From Gemmatales bacterium (lineage in GTDB: Bacteria; Planctomycetota; Planctomycetia; Gemmatales; Gemmataceae), in contig BPJP01000003.1 of NCBI GenBank assembly GCA_026004675.1, positions 434,001 through 498,000 on the forward strand: 64,000 nt of DNA. The letters are read 5' to 3'. This document shows, piece by piece, positions 53,388-63,984 of the stretch. The notes under the pieces are model-generated. The model had not been told where the DNA came from. It searched no databases and was given only the letters and a program-made list of their open reading frames with translations. A program made the position numbers and the translations under genes. Numbering within the stretch: the first letter of the stretch is position 1; each line of letters opens with the position of its first letter.

Positions 53388-53939
53388 TTATTTATCGGAA
53401 AGAATCTTGGGCAGATCATTCAAGATCTTTTGGACGTCGGCGTCGGTGAGTTTGCCTTTTTCGAAGGCATAGTTGGCTTTCACTACGCGCTTGTTGTAAA
53501 GGATCACCGTAACGTCGGCGTCTTTGGCCACTTTGTATTTCGGTGGACCTGACGGAGTGGACATGGTCGACAAGATGGTCTTGTCGATTTTGTGCGTTTC
53601 GGCGAGTTTTTTGACTTTGGCTTCTAGATCGTCGTTAGCATTGACGAAGACGACAAAACTGCCCAGACGGGCGTCGCTGTGCTTGGCAGTAGCTTCATTC
53701 ACCTTCTTGACCAAACTGGTCAAGGGGTCGCTGATCTCGCGAGCGAAGATCATCACGACCGGATTGTTGCCGTTACGTCAGACCTGGCAGTTGCTTTTGC
53801 CTGCGGCAGGTCCATTGCAATTGAGAACATTGAAGGCACCCGGGATTTTTTCCCCGACTTGGGGACCCGACTTGGGTGCCGCGAGCAGCGCACTGCTTGC
53901 CAACAGTGCGACCGCCACTGCAGCGAATCGCGATTTCAT
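53388..53939 (-). CDS. Secreted thioredoxin-like protein with in-frame UGA at a CxxC position
   Basis: 184 codons from ATG with a GAGGAGGAA site. Residues 1-20 are a signal peptide (MKSRFAAVAVALLASSALLAAP). Codon 54 is TGA, in the sequence K-S-N-C51-Q-V-(TGA54)-R-N-G-N-N-P-V-V-M-I-F-A. If TGA is ignored, C51xx54 lies where thioredoxin-like homologues of this exported family often have CxxC, giving CxxU. After it the frame continues without a break for 130 codons (LTSLVKKVNEATAKHSDARLGSFVVFVNANDD). A short reading from an internal ATG (MMIFAREISD) would lack the leader. A hairpin lies 17 bases after the UGA. Either a selenoprotein or a mutated Cys codon. Confidence 0.6.
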
Positions 53940-54090
53940 GGTGTGCTATTCCTCCTCAACGTGGTAAGTTTCTGGGATCACCGGACCATACTGGTCTACC
54001 ACAGGTAGACGCCTCGATAAAGGACTTCATTCAAAAAAATTTTTCCCGGGACAACAGGAACAGCGCCTAGCCGAAAGCTACAATACCTCT

Positions 54091-54477
54091 ATGGGTTTGG
54101 AAGTGCGAATCAAACTGGCCGAGGCCACACTGCCCGATTGGTCTGCTGTCGCCGATCTCCTTCGGGACCACCGAATTGAAGTACAGTTGCGGATGATTGA
54201 CGGCGCGTTGGCGTTCCCCGACGAATCACCCCCTACCGATTGGCGCGAGCTGCGCGTAGCCATCGGCGGCGAAATGATCACGCTTCGGCGAAACCCAGGG
54301 GGCGTCGATTTTGTCGTCTGGGGCAATGCCGGTCCAGATTTGCTTCGCGCTCGTGATTGGGTCATCTGGGCTTTGGCGAGGCTGACCGGCGGGGTCATCG
54401 AGACGGAAAGCGGCACGTACACCTCTCGCGAATTCAGCGAACAAAAGGGCTTGCCCGTTGCTCCGGATTCGCCTTGA
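54091..54477 (+). CDS. Hypothetical protein
   Basis: 128 residues, MGLEVRIKLAEATLPDWSAVADLLRDHRIEVQLRMIDG...DWVIWALARLTGGVIETESGTYTSREFSEQ. A compact alpha/beta sequence with no signal peptide and no recognised family; it looks like a single-domain cytoplasmic protein. No strong ribosome site. Located upstream of the sulfatase with a ~100 bp gap. Confidence 0.6.
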   Translation: MGLEVRIKLAEATLPDWSAVADLLRDHRIEVQLRMIDGALAFPDESPPTDWRELRVAIGGEMITLRRNPGGVDFVVWGNAGPDLLRARDWVIWALARLTGGVIETESGTYTSREFSEQKGLPVAPDSP

Positions 54478-54580
54478 CTGGATTCGATCAGTGTGCGTGG
54501 CCCGACGAAGCCAACTTCGATCGGCAGAACGATGCTCCTCTCTGGAGAAAGGTAAAACAGCCAAGCAACCGGGAGAAATC

Positions 54581-56014
54581 ATGAAGTCTCTGCGAACCGT
54601 CGTGTCGGGAATTCTTGCAGTGGTCTTTTCTGTCGTCGTGGCCCAGGCTGCGGAAACGAAACGACCCAATTTCCTCTGGTTGATTGCCGAGGACTTCGGC
54701 CCTCATCTCGGATGCTATGGCACGAAGCAGGTCTGGACTCCCAACCTCGATCGGTTAGCCCGGGAGGGGGTGCGTTACGAGTGGGCTTTTACTACCTGTC
54801 CCGTCTGCTCGCCGAGTCGATCCGCGTTCATGACGGGCATGTATCAGACGACTATCGGAGCTCACCATCATCGTTCGCATCGCGACGACGGTTACAAACT
54901 TCCCGAAGGTGTACGGATCGCTTCAGATTGGATGCGCGACGCTGGGTACTTCACTGCGAACATCCGCACTTTTCCCAAAGGGATCAAGCTCAGAGGCACT
55001 GGCAAGACGGACTGGAATTTCACTTATATCGGCAAACCTTTCGATTCCAGCGACTGGAGCGATCTGAAAACGCACCAGCCATTCTTCGCCCAGGTCAATT
55101 TCAAGGAAACACACCGTCGGTTTGTGTCTCCGAAACGAGCCGATCCGAACAAAGTGGAGATTCCACCTTACTATCCCGATCATCCCGTAACGCGCGAAGA
55201 CTGGGCCAAATACCTTGACGCCGCCTCAGAACTGGACGAAAAGATCGGTACCGTGCTGGAATTGCTGGACAAAGACGGTCTTGCGGACAATACGGTTGTT
55301 TTGTTTTTCGGCGACAACGGCCAGGCCCACGTAAGAGGCAAGCAATTCTGTTACGACAGCGGTTTGCGCGTGCCGTTGATTATCCGCTGGCCCGAAGGTT
55401 TCTCCCCGCCGAAGAACTTCAAGGCCGGTACGGTGGACACTCGTCTCATCGAGGCGATCGACTTTCTTCCGACCATGCTGACTTTGGCTGGCGCCAAAAA
55501 GCCGGAGACGATGCAGGGGCGCGTTTTCCTTGGGGAACAATCGGAGCCACCACGGCAATACGCATTCGGTGCCCGCGACCGCTGCGATGAAACCGTGGCC
55601 CGTTTTCGCACCGTCCGCGACCAGCGCTATCGCTATATTCGCAACTACATGCCGGAAAGGCCGTTCTTGCAGCCCAACGCTTACAAGATGCGTGCCTATC
55701 CGGTGTGGAATCTGCTCAAGCAACTCGATGCCCAAGGAAAGCTGACGCCTGCGCAGAAGTTTCTTACGGCGCCGCGAATGCCTGCTGAAGAACTTTACGA
55801 TTTGCGAAACGACCCCCACGAGATTCACAATCTCGTCGAGTCGAAAAAGCCAGAACACCAGCAGGCGTTAAGACGCCTCCGCCGAGTTCTCGATGAGTGG
55901 ATTGAAGCAACGAACGATCAAGGGCGCATCCCCGAACCGCCCGAAGTGGCCAAGAACAAAGGCGCGACGAAACCCAACACAAACCCAAACCAACCGGCAA
56001 TCATTGACAAGTAA
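54581..56014 (+). CDS. Secreted arylsulfatase-type sulfatase
   Basis: 477 residues from [47 protein letters not shown] (signal peptide, GGGAGAA upstream). Formylglycine motif C76-S-P-S-R, with the Cys in [16 protein letters not shown]; metal ligands in the N-terminal [19 protein letters not shown] and in [17 protein letters not shown]. The active Cys is converted by a formylglycine-generating enzyme. Planctomycetes use many such enzymes on sulfated polysaccharides. Substrate not predictable. Another frame starts in the same DNA as pyrD. Confidence 0.9.
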   Translation: MKSLRTVVSGILAVVFSVVVAQAAETKRPNFLWLIAEDFGPHLGCYGTKQVWTPNLDRLAREGVRYEWAFTTCPVCSPSRSAFMTGMYQTTIGAHHHRSHRDDGYKLPEGVRIASDWMRDAGYFTANIRTFPKGIKLRGTGKTDWNFTYIGKPFDSSDWSDLKTHQPFFAQVNFKETHRRFVSPKRADPNKVEIPPYYPDHPVTREDWAKYLDAASELDEKIGTVLELLDKDGLADNTVVLFFGDNGQAHVRGKQFCYDSGLRVPLIIRWPEGFSPPKNFKAGTVDTRLIEAIDFLPTMLTLAGAKKPETMQGRVFLGEQSEPPRQYAFGARDRCDETVARFRTVRDQRYRYIRNYMPERPFLQPNAYKMRAYPVWNLLKQLDAQGKLTPAQKFLTAPRMPAEELYDLRNDPHEIHNLVESKKPEHQQALRRLRRVLDEWIEATNDQGRIPEPPEVAKNKGATKPNTNPNQPAIIDK

Positions 56015-56048
56015 AGACCCGCGCCAGATCGCGAAAAACCGAACAAAC

Positions 56049-56960
56049 ATGAATCTTTCGGTCCAGTTAGGCCGACTCCATCTGAAGAACCCGATTCTCG
56101 TCGCTTCGGGCACGTTCGGCTATGCCCGCGAGATGGAAGGTGTGGTCGATTTTGGCACGCTGGGGGGGATCATTCCTAAAACGATTACGCGGCAGCCACG
56201 CCAGGGGAACGAACCGCCTAGAACCGTTGAAACAGCGTCCGGCATGCTTAACGCCATCGGACTCGACAATGACGGTATCGACTATTTCCTGGCCAACCAC
56301 TTGCCTTACTTGAAATCGTTGCCCACGGCAATTATCGCCAACGTCGCTGGCAAGAGTGAAGACGAGTTCCTCGAACTGGCGGGCATCATCGGGCGACATG
56401 AAGGGCTGGCGGCTTTGGAGCTGAATTTGTCCTGCCCGAATGTTTCCGGCGGCATCGACTTCGCTACCGATCCGGCTCTCACCTACCGCGTGGTCAAGAA
56501 AGCACGGGATGTCTGCCCGCTGCCGATTATCGCTAAGCTCACGCCCAACGTCACAGACATCGTGCCCATTGCTCAGGCGGCCCACGATGCGGGTGCCGAT
56601 GCCGTATCCCTTGTCAATACCTTCATCGGCATGGCCATCGATTGGCGACGTCGTCGCCCTGTTTTGGGAAACGTCACCGGTGGTCTGAGCGGTCCGGCTA
56701 TCAAACCCTTGGCTCTACGCCTCGTCTGGCAGGTTGCCCGCCACGTTGACATTCCGGTTATCGGCATCGGCGGCATTGCCAACATCGACGACGTGATGGA
56801 ATTCTTGCTGGCAGGCGCCAGTGCCGTCCAACTAGGCACAGTCAACTTTTACGATCCCACGGCGTCAGTGCGTATCAGCGGCGAGCTGCCAGAGGCCCTC
56901 GACGTGTTGGGAGCCACGAGTGTCGCCGAAATCATTGGCAGTCTGGAATGGAGAATGTAA
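56049..56960 (+). CDS. pyrD: Dihydroorotate dehydrogenase, class 1B
   Basis: 303 residues from [31 protein letters not shown]. Flavin enzyme of pyrimidine synthesis, oxidising dihydroorotate to orotate. FMN-binding and active site: [32 protein letters not shown] (catalytic Cys), [72 protein letters not shown]. The start lies 34 bases after the sulfatase stop, so they may be cotranscribed. Class 1B members use an electron-transfer subunit, which is not visible nearby. Confidence 0.9.
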   Translation: MNLSVQLGRLHLKNPILVASGTFGYAREMEGVVDFGTLGGIIPKTITRQPRQGNEPPRTVETASGMLNAIGLDNDGIDYFLANHLPYLKSLPTAIIANVAGKSEDEFLELAGIIGRHEGLAALELNLSCPNVSGGIDFATDPALTYRVVKKARDVCPLPIIAKLTPNVTDIVPIAQAAHDAGADAVSLVNTFIGMAIDWRRRRPVLGNVTGGLSGPAIKPLALRLVWQVARHVDIPVIGIGGIANIDDVMEFLLAGASAVQLGTVNFYDPTASVRISGELPEALDVLGATSVAEIIGSLEWRM

Positions 56961-57008
56961 GCTTACCAACATAAGACATGAAATCCTTTCCTTGTGTGGG
57001 AAACGGCG

Positions 57009-58367
57009 ATGCCAAAAGCTTCAGACATCATCATCGAAGATATAGACTACGATTACGAGGATTTCGATTTTCGCACGCCGATCAAATTTGGCGGTGTGGC
57101 GCTGGATAAAGCGACCATTCTCAATGTGCATGTCACGGTGCGCACCCAAGCGGGAAAAACGTGCCGGGGTTTTGGCTCGATGCCGATGGGCAACATCTGG
57201 TCCTTTCCCTCCAAAACACTGACCTATGATGACACGCTCAACGCCATGAAGGCGCTGGTGGCGAAAATCGCGAAAATCACTGCCGACTGCACCGAAGTGG
57301 GACACCCGATCGACTTGAATTGCCAGCTGGAACCGGAATACCTCAAAGCCGCGGACGAAGTTTCCAAAGAACAGAACCTTCCCGAACCCATTCCAAAATT
57401 GTGCACGCTGGTGGCGGCCAGTGCGTTCGACGCAGCCATCCACGATGCCTTCGGCAAAGTGCACGGCTTGAACTGCTTTCGGACTTACGGTCCCGACTTC
57501 ATGACCGACGATTTGGCTCGATATCTCGGGCCGGAATTCAAAGGTGAATACCTCGACCGATATGTGTTGACGAAACCCAAAGAGCGCATGCCGATGTATC
57601 ATTTGATCGGGGCGCTTGACCCGCTCGATGACAGCGACATTCAAAAGCGAGTCAATGACGGTTTGCCGGAAACGCTGCCCGAATGGATTCGCCGAGACGG
57701 CCTGGCATACTTCAAGATCAAACTGAACGGCGATGATCTCGATTGGGACGTGGAACGGGTGGTCCGCACGGAACAGGTGGTGGCCAAAACTCAGGCCGAA
57801 CGGGGCGTTAGAGAGTGGTACTACTCGTGCGATTTCAACGAGAAATGCCCCAACGTGCAGTATTTGCTCGATTTTTTGGAACGGGTAAAAGAGCTGGCGC
57901 CAGCGGGCTTTACGCGAATTCAGTATATCGAACAGCCGACGGCTCGGGATCTCAAAGCCAACCGTCAAAACACCATGCACCAGGCGTCGAAATTGCGACC
58001 GGTGGTGATCGATGAATCCCTGGTGGATCTGGAACATCTACGATTGGCCAAAGAAATGGGTTACACCGGAGCGGCTTTGAAGGCCTGTAAGGGCCAAAGC
58101 CAGGCTTTGCTGATGGCGGCAGCGGCACAAAAAGACAACATGTTTTTGTGCGTGCAAGACCTGACCTGCCCGGGAGCGTCGCTGATTCACTCGGCGAGCA
58201 TCGCGGCACATATTCCCGGCGTTGCGGCAATCGAATGCAATTCCCGGCAATTCATGCCAGCTGCCAATCGATCTTGGGAAGACCGTTTTCCCGGCATCTT
58301 CAAAGTGACCGACGGCACCATGCACACAGCGGTGTTGGATGGTCCCGGCCTGGGTGCCGTCCCCTAG
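57009..58367 (+). CDS. Enolase-superfamily (mandelate racemase-like) enzyme
   Basis: 452 residues from [21 protein letters not shown]. Mandelate-racemase/muconate-lactonising type: N-terminal capping domain ([23 protein letters not shown]), barrel with [88 protein letters not shown], a metal-binding series of E/D residues. Such enzymes abstract a proton alpha to a carboxylate of a sugar acid. The substrate is not identified. Monocistronic. Confidence 0.8.
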   Translation: MPKASDIIIEDIDYDYEDFDFRTPIKFGGVALDKATILNVHVTVRTQAGKTCRGFGSMPMGNIWSFPSKTLTYDDTLNAMKALVAKIAKITADCTEVGHPIDLNCQLEPEYLKAADEVSKEQNLPEPIPKLCTLVAASAFDAAIHDAFGKVHGLNCFRTYGPDFMTDDLARYLGPEFKGEYLDRYVLTKPKERMPMYHLIGALDPLDDSDIQKRVNDGLPETLPEWIRRDGLAYFKIKLNGDDLDWDVERVVRTEQVVAKTQAERGVREWYYSCDFNEKCPNVQYLLDFLERVKELAPAGFTRIQYIEQPTARDLKANRQNTMHQASKLRPVVIDESLVDLEHLRLAKEMGYTGAALKACKGQSQALLMAAAAQKDNMFLCVQDLTCPGASLIHSASIAAHIPGVAAIECNSRQFMPAANRSWEDRFPGIFKVTDGTMHTAVLDGPGLGAVP

Positions 58368-58397
58368 CCCAATCAAGCCCTCATGACCTGCTACACA

Positions 58398-58429
58398 ACA
58401 AAATAACCCCGAGCCAAGCGACTCGGGGT
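58398..58429 (-). terminator. Intrinsic terminator before the lipoprotein gene
   Basis: A stem ACCCCGAG/CTCGGGGT with an eight-base loop. On the minus strand it is followed by TATTTTGTTG, ending the lipoprotein transcript; it also follows the plus-strand enolase-type gene. Confidence 0.8.
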
Positions 58430-58460
58430 AGGCGCAGAGGATGGGGGAATTTGTTTTCAA

Positions 58461-59108
58461 TCACGGACGGTGTTTCTGGATCGAATGAACTCGATAGCGC
58501 GGCGCCGGTTCGCGTGAAGAAGGATCGAGAAACTGTCCCGTAACGCGGACTACGTCGCCGTTGTTGAATTGTTCCATCGAACCTGTTTCAACGAGCGTCA
58601 CACTGCCGCCGTAGCGATCCTCTTCGTCAATGGACGCATAACGCAGACGCCAACTCTGATCCACGTGGAGGTATTGCAGCGTGCCGATCAAGACGCCGTA
58701 GTCTTGCGAATGATAGAAGCTGGGATGAGCGGTGATGTCGGCATAGGAGCGACGAGGGGCAGCTGCTTCGTCGACGGTGCTTTCTTCGGCTGCTCCATTA
58801 GTTGCCCCATCCGCTGTTACCGGTTTCTGATCAGGATTGGGGAGCGATTCGGGAATCCGCTCAACAGTTTGTCCTTCGACATTCGCCGCTTGGGCCGGTG
58901 TGACGGATTGGTTGTCGGCAACGACAGCATTCGTGTCGGGCGTAACGTGGACGTAAGTGATTCCCGAACGAACATGCTGGTAAGGCATCGTTGCCAGTGG
59001 GGTCGGGCGATACAGCGGTCGAGTAGGGCGACGCATCCCGGCGTTGCAACCGACGGCCAGCAACGCCAACAGACTGAAGCCAACAGTGGATTTCAGCAAA
59101 CGTACCAT
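58461..59108 (-). CDS. Predicted lipoprotein
   Basis: 215 residues from MVRLLKSTVGFSLLALLAVGCNAG, lipobox LAVGC, so a membrane-anchored protein. After a Pro/Thr-rich linker (MRRPTRPLYRPTPLATMPYQHVRS) and an acidic stretch it has a compact C-terminal domain (HPSFYHSQDYGVLIGTLQYLHVDQSWRLRYASIDEEDRYGGSVTLVE...DVVRVTGQFL). No family is recognised. The ATG four codons earlier is possible. Divergent from the TolC gene. Confidence 0.75.
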   Translation of the reverse strand: MVRLLKSTVGFSLLALLAVGCNAGMRRPTRPLYRPTPLATMPYQHVRSGITYVHVTPDTNAVVADNQSVTPAQAANVEGQTVERIPESLPNPDQKPVTADGATNGAAEESTVDEAAAPRRSYADITAHPSFYHSQDYGVLIGTLQYLHVDQSWRLRYASIDEEDRYGGSVTLVETGSMEQFNNGDVVRVTGQFLDPSSREPAPRYRVHSIQKHRP

Positions 59109-59487
59109 GTATTTCCTCACTTTCCGGGGGGTCGGCTGCGGGCCGAAAAGTTCTGGATCGAGACAAACCGCTTCACGGTTTGTGGATTTATCAATTTGGC
59201 GACCTGTCGCATTCGTTCTTTAACATCGGCCGTGGAGGGTCGGAACTTGTGGAATCTTTCGGAAATGCAGCAAAACGGGAAGAATCGTCATTTGCTGATC
59301 GAGCCGGAAAACAACGTTAACTGGCAGATGCTCTGACAAGGTAGTCAAATTCGGCAAACCATCTTTGTGGAGACAGGGCAAATAGAAGGTTGGATGGCCT
59401 CCGGGAAAGTTCAAGCCAGCCAACTTGTGCAGCCGATAACGAATGTAGGGGTTCTTCCGAAAACGAAGCCTTCGGCTGCTCAGAAAC
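59109..59487. other. Intergenic region
   Basis: About 380 bp between the divergent lipoprotein and TolC genes. Short frames on both strands look spurious. No repeat or RNA structure was recognised. Confidence 0.5.
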
Positions 59488-62151
59488 ATGCCGCCAATGC
59501 CCTGTTCGCGCCTTCGGTTCTTCTCGATGCTGCTTGCGGTAATCGGGCTGACGCTCGTGGCTGGCTGTACGCGCCGCTTCTTCCGCGATCGCGTGGACAA
59601 CGAGGTCGAGGCGATTCTCACTGCCAAAGACCAATTCCCTCAATGGTCGATTGGACCATTCAGCGTCTATCCTGACCCAAGATCGCGGTTCGCCGATTGG
59701 ACCGATCCGGATCATCCACCGATGCCTCCTGATGATTATGCGGCGAGCATCCTTTCTCCCAACCCGCAACGTCCTGGCCGTAACGGCATTCAATACATCG
59801 AAGGGACCGGCTATTTGGACCTCTTAAGGCAATGGGATACGGAAAATCGCGCTGCCGAACAGACAGAAAGACTACCCGATTCCAGGCAAGAGAGCCAGAG
59901 AAAGGCGGGCGGCTACGGAAGCCTGGACACGAGCGTCGACAGCCTGGAAGAACCAAATGCCTTTCGCATCAAATTCGAACAGGCGGTCGAACTGGGGCTG
60001 ATCAATAGTCGCGAATATCAAACGGAACGCGAGAATCTTTATTTGAGCGCTTTGCCGGTAACGCTTGAGCGCTTTGCCTTTTCGACCCAGTTTTTCGCCC
60101 TGGGCGAGGCCATTCGCGAACGGACTGGTCGACTTACTTCCGAAGGCCAGAACAATCGCTGGCGGCTCAATACCAGCACCGGCTTCAGGAAGCTGTTTTC
60201 TACAGGCGCCCTCCTTTTGCTACAGTTTGCCAACCAGACGGTGATCAATCTTTCCGGGCCTGGTCGGCACACCATCAGCGAGTCGAGCATTGATTTGGAC
60301 ATCATTCAGCCCTTGTTGCGCGGCGGTGGGCGGGCAGTGACGCTGGAACCTCTGACCCAGGCGGAGCGCGACTTGCTTTATGCCATTCGTAATTTCGCCC
60401 GCTTCCGACAGGAGTTTTTCGTGGCGATTGCCGGCACGACCAGCCGCAATTCTCCGCTGGCGGTCAATTTCGCTCCGCGAACGGGTTTTCTACCTACTGT
60501 CTTGCAGCGAGCCCGGCTGGAGAATCAGGCCGCCAACGTCAGACGTTTGGAAAGCTATATGGGACAATTCCTCGCCTTCAAGGAAGGCGGCATTATGAAC
60601 CAGGTGCAGGTCGGACAAGTCGAACAGCAGTTATTGCGCAGTCGGGACTCGCTTTACAGCAGCATGGCCGATTATCGCATCACTTTGGATCGCTTCAAAC
60701 TTCAACTGGGAATTCCGCCTCCGGTGCCGCTGGAACTGGACATGGGAATTATGCAGCCGGTGTTCGAGCATTCCCAGCGCTACAACGAATTGTTGAACAT
60801 GCACAGCAGCCTGGTGCAACAATTGCAACAGCTCGCGAAACTGAATGATGTGCTGAAACTGCGTTCCCGGCTGTTGGAACTGATGACCGAATCGGATCTG
60901 GTGCGCGACACATCGTTTCGCATGCAAGGGCCAGCTGAATGGAATTCCTGGAGAAAACTGGGCAGGATCGCGGACGTAGTCGATCGGTTGAACAGATTAA
61001 GACAACAGCGTCAGCCGCTATTGGACAAGCTCGACCAGCTTGCCGAAAAAGGGCAGGAGCTGCCAGCGAAGGACAAGGAACTTCTTGACCGGATCGACTT
61101 GCAGATTGCGATCGGCACACTTGAATTACAACTGCGACAGTTCGAGTCAGCGCCGTGGAGAAAAGTCAAAGGTCCGGCTAGCGACGAAATGCGGGCGGCG
61201 TTGTTCAATGCCGTCGAAAATGCCTTTCTGGCATTGATGGAAACACCATATCGCGAACGACAGGAGCAGGTCAGACGGTCATGGCCTGCGTTGCCACCGT
61301 GCTGCGTCAACGGCATCGATCTACTCAAAGTCGATCGTGAAGAAGCTCTGGCAGCGGCAGCGCGGACGGCATTGGAGAACCGAGTCGATCTGATGAACGC
61401 CCGCGCACAGCTTGTGGACGCCTGGCGAAAGATACGAGTTTCGGCAAATGCCTTGATGGGCGTGTTCAATGTCCAGTATCATATGGATAGCACAACGCCG
61501 CTTGGATTGGCGCAGCCATTGGCGTTTTCGGGCAGCCGAAGCCGGCATCAGTTGATCCTTAATGGCGAATTGCCTCTGGTTCGCTTGCCCGAACGCAATG
61601 AGTATCGATTGGCGCTGATTAATTATCAAAGGCAACGACGGGCGTTGATGCGGTTCGAAGATGAAATCGTCTTTTCGGTCCGTGCTGAGTTGAATCAGTT
61701 GCGGGCGTTGGAAAGACAATATAACCAGGTGCAGAGACGGGCAATCGAACTGGCTTACCAACAGGTAGATCAGGCGTTCCAGGCCTTGAGGCAGCCCCCC
61801 GAGCCGAGCGCTCAGCCAGAAGGCCGAGTTGGACCGCCCCCTACTGGCGGTTCCGGAGACCCAGCGGCTTTAACCCGGCAATTGCTCGACGCCCAAAGCA
61901 GTCTGCTCGGCGCCCAGAATGATTTGTACGACATTTGGGTCGAATACCTGACAACACGTTTGACCTTGTATCGCGACCTGGGCTTGATGCCGCTCGACAC
62001 CCGAGGAGTGTGGCTCGATGATGTGGCAACCTGCGATCCAACCTGCAACCGACAAGAATCTGAGCAGCACGAAGAGCCCGGCGATGGAGAACGGCTCCCC
62101 GTTCCCCGCCGCCTCCCGCAGCACGAGCGTGACATGGAACAAAAACCCTAA
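59488..62151 (+). CDS. TolC-family outer-membrane protein, long form
   Basis: 887 residues, clearly longer than the usual ~450. The leader MPPMPCSRLRFFSMLLAVIGLTLVAGC is a lipoprotein-type signal (LVAGC), so the N-terminal Cys is lipidated. Two coiled-coil TolC repeats: about 150-420 (EFEQAVELGLINSREYQTERENLYLSALPVTLERF...LNTSTGFRKLFSTGALLLLQFANQT) and about 570-800 (AAAARTALENRVDLMNARAQLVDAWRKIRVSANAL...INYQRQRRALMRFEDEIVFSVRAELNQLRALERQYNQVQRRAIELA). It forms the outer-membrane exit of a three-part exporter. Its end overlaps the adaptor gene. Confidence 0.8.
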   Translation: MPPMPCSRLRFFSMLLAVIGLTLVAGCTRRFFRDRVDNEVEAILTAKDQFPQWSIGPFSVYPDPRSRFADWTDPDHPPMPPDDYAASILSPNPQRPGRNGIQYIEGTGYLDLLRQWDTENRAAEQTERLPDSRQESQRKAGGYGSLDTSVDSLEEPNAFRIKFEQAVELGLINSREYQTERENLYLSALPVTLERFAFSTQFFALGEAIRERTGRLTSEGQNNRWRLNTSTGFRKLFSTGALLLLQFANQTVINLSGPGRHTISESSIDLDIIQPLLRGGGRAVTLEPLTQAERDLLYAIRNFARFRQEFFVAIAGTTSRNSPLAVNFAPRTGFLPTVLQRARLENQAANVRRLESYMGQFLAFKEGGIMNQVQVGQVEQQLLRSRDSLYSSMADYRITLDRFKLQLGIPPPVPLELDMGIMQPVFEHSQRYNELLNMHSSLVQQLQQLAKLNDVLKLRSRLLELMTESDLVRDTSFRMQGPAEWNSWRKLGRIADVVDRLNRLRQQRQPLLDKLDQLAEKGQELPAKDKELLDRIDLQIAIGTLELQLRQFESAPWRKVKGPASDEMRAALFNAVENAFLALMETPYRERQEQVRRSWPALPPCCVNGIDLLKVDREEALAAAARTALENRVDLMNARAQLVDAWRKIRVSANALMGVFNVQYHMDSTTPLGLAQPLAFSGSRSRHQLILNGELPLVRLPERNEYRLALINYQRQRRALMRFEDEIVFSVRAELNQLRALERQYNQVQRRAIELAYQQVDQAFQALRQPPEPSAQPEGRVGPPPTGGSGDPAALTRQLLDAQSSLLGAQNDLYDIWVEYLTTRLTLYRDLGLMPLDTRGVWLDDVATCDPTCNRQESEQHEEPGDGERLPVPRRLPQHERDMEQKP

Positions 62152-63958
62152 AATCGTCGTTCCGCTTGCAGTCGTCGCGGTCGTCCTGCTCGTTGGATCG
62201 GCCTTCTGGTATAACCTGTTCGGGTTCGGACGCCGTTATGAAAATCTCCTTTTGCACACGGTCCATTATGAAAAACTCGACGTGACTATCGTCGAGCGCG
62301 GCACGCTCGAGGCGGCGAGCAATGCCGACATCATTTGCGAGGTCAAGGCCGGCACGAAGGGAAGCTCCGTCGCGACGACGATCAAATGGGTGATTCCGGA
62401 CGGTTCCCAAGTCAAAAAAGGCGATAAACTGGTCGAGCTCGACGACTCGGGTTTGCGCGAACAGCTGAAAGACCAGAAAAACATCGTCCTGAACGCGAAG
62501 GCAGCCAGCATCCAGGCCGAAAAAAACTTCGAAATTGTCAAAAGTCAGAACGAAAGTGACATCGAGGCTGCGCGCGTTCAGCTGCAATTGGCGATTCTCG
62601 ATCTGGATAAATATCTCGGAGTTCGGCAGGCAGAGCCGAGTGATGTGCCGGCTTTGATCTGTTATTCGCCGGGGATACCGGCATGCTTGTTGGCGTGGCC
62701 TGCATGGCAAGAAATTCGGCCGCGGGAAGGAGGGGAATACGCCCAACTTCGCAAAGACATCAACGGCCGCATTCTCATGGCCAAGTCGGACCTCGGCATG
62801 TGGATTGAACGTGCTGCGTGGTCTCAGCGCATGTCGAAACGGGAATACGTCACGGCCAGCCAAGCGCAAGCCGATATGGCGCGTCGGCAAAGTGCGCTGT
62901 TGGCGTTGCAGAAAGTTGAAGAGGAGTTACGCGTCCTCGAAAAGTTCACTCATGCACGAACCAAAACCGAACTAGAAAGCAAAGTCGCCGAAGCCGTCCG
63001 CAATCTGTTCCGGACGATGGAACAGGCCGAGGCGAAAAGAGTGCAGGCGGAGGCCGACTGGTTCGCCAAACGAGCGATCTACGAACAAGAAGTCAAACGC
63101 TACGAAGAAATCGAGGCCGAGATCGCCAAATGCACGATTCACGCCCCCCGCGATGGTCTGGTCGTCTACTATGTGCCGCAACAAAGCCGACGCGGAATTG
63201 GTTCCAACCAATCGATCATCGCTCAGGGCGAACCGGTCATGGAACGGCAAAAACTGATGCAGATTCCCGATCTCACCAAGATGATCGTCGATACGAAAAT
63301 TCACGAAGCGTTGATCTCCCGTATCCCGCAGGACGTCAAGCTCCCTGCCGTTATCCGCGTCGATGCTTTTCCCGACCGGACATTTCGTGGCCATGTGATG
63401 AGTGTGGCCACGGTCGCTTCGCAGGCGCACTGGTTGATGTCCGATGTCAAAGTCTATGAAGCGAAAGTGGCTATCGACGATCCGGTAGTCGATCTGAAAC
63501 CTGGGATGACGGCGGAAGTAACGATTTTCGCCCAAAGCGGCGTCGAACGAGCTTTGACGGTCCCGGTTCAGGCTGTTGTAGGCTCGGTGGAAATGGGTGC
63601 GAAGCGAAAATGTTTCGTTATGACGCCGACCGGACCTGTGGAGAGGGAAATCACGCTCGGGCTGTCGAACGACCGCATGGTGGAAGTTCGTAGCGGATTG
63701 CAGCAGGGCGAGCAGGTGGTGCTGAATCCGCGACAACTCGTCGGTGACAAAATACCGGTGGGGCAGCCCAAACGAAAAGCGTTTAACAAGCAGGAATTCG
63801 AAAGAAAGCGAGGTCCGTCTCAAATGCCGCTTTCCAACGAAGCGGATGCTTCCCAGAATAAGATGAGACCGATGCTGCAACAGCCTCGACGTGAAAAGTT
63901 TGGTGAGAGAAAAGGCGCGGGCAAAGAGCAATTCCAGAAGAGCGAGACGTCCCGCTGA
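62018..63958 (+). CDS. HlyD/MFP-family periplasmic adaptor
   Basis: 646 residues from MMWQPAIQPATDK, with GAGGAG nine bases upstream, overlapping the TolC gene by 134 bases; an ATG 22 codons later is an alternative. Membrane anchor at ~45-65 (KIVVPLAVVAVVLLVGSAFWYNL). Then the biotinyl-lipoyl half (TIVERGTLEAASNADIICEVK, VIPDGSQVKKGDKLVELDDSGLREQL), a long coiled coil (ERQSALLALQKVEEELRVLEKFTHARTKTELESKV), then the second half (IHAPRDGLVVYYVPQQSRR, QIPDLTKMIVDTKIHEAL, GMTAEVTIFAQSGVERALTVPVQAVVG). It bridges an inner-membrane pump and TolC. The charged tail suggests export. Confidence 0.85.
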   Translation: MMWQPAIQPATDKNLSSTKSPAMENGSPFPAASRSTSVTWNKNPKIVVPLAVVAVVLLVGSAFWYNLFGFGRRYENLLLHTVHYEKLDVTIVERGTLEAASNADIICEVKAGTKGSSVATTIKWVIPDGSQVKKGDKLVELDDSGLREQLKDQKNIVLNAKAASIQAEKNFEIVKSQNESDIEAARVQLQLAILDLDKYLGVRQAEPSDVPALICYSPGIPACLLAWPAWQEIRPREGGEYAQLRKDINGRILMAKSDLGMWIERAAWSQRMSKREYVTASQAQADMARRQSALLALQKVEEELRVLEKFTHARTKTELESKVAEAVRNLFRTMEQAEAKRVQAEADWFAKRAIYEQEVKRYEEIEAEIAKCTIHAPRDGLVVYYVPQQSRRGIGSNQSIIAQGEPVMERQKLMQIPDLTKMIVDTKIHEALISRIPQDVKLPAVIRVDAFPDRTFRGHVMSVATVASQAHWLMSDVKVYEAKVAIDDPVVDLKPGMTAEVTIFAQSGVERALTVPVQAVVGSVEMGAKRKCFVMTPTGPVEREITLGLSNDRMVEVRSGLQQGEQVVLNPRQLVGDKIPVGQPKRKAFNKQEFERKRGPSQMPLSNEADASQNKMRPMLQQPRREKFGERKGAGKEQFQKSETSR

Positions 63959-63984
63959 TTTCAGGTCGAACAGTTAGACGATTC

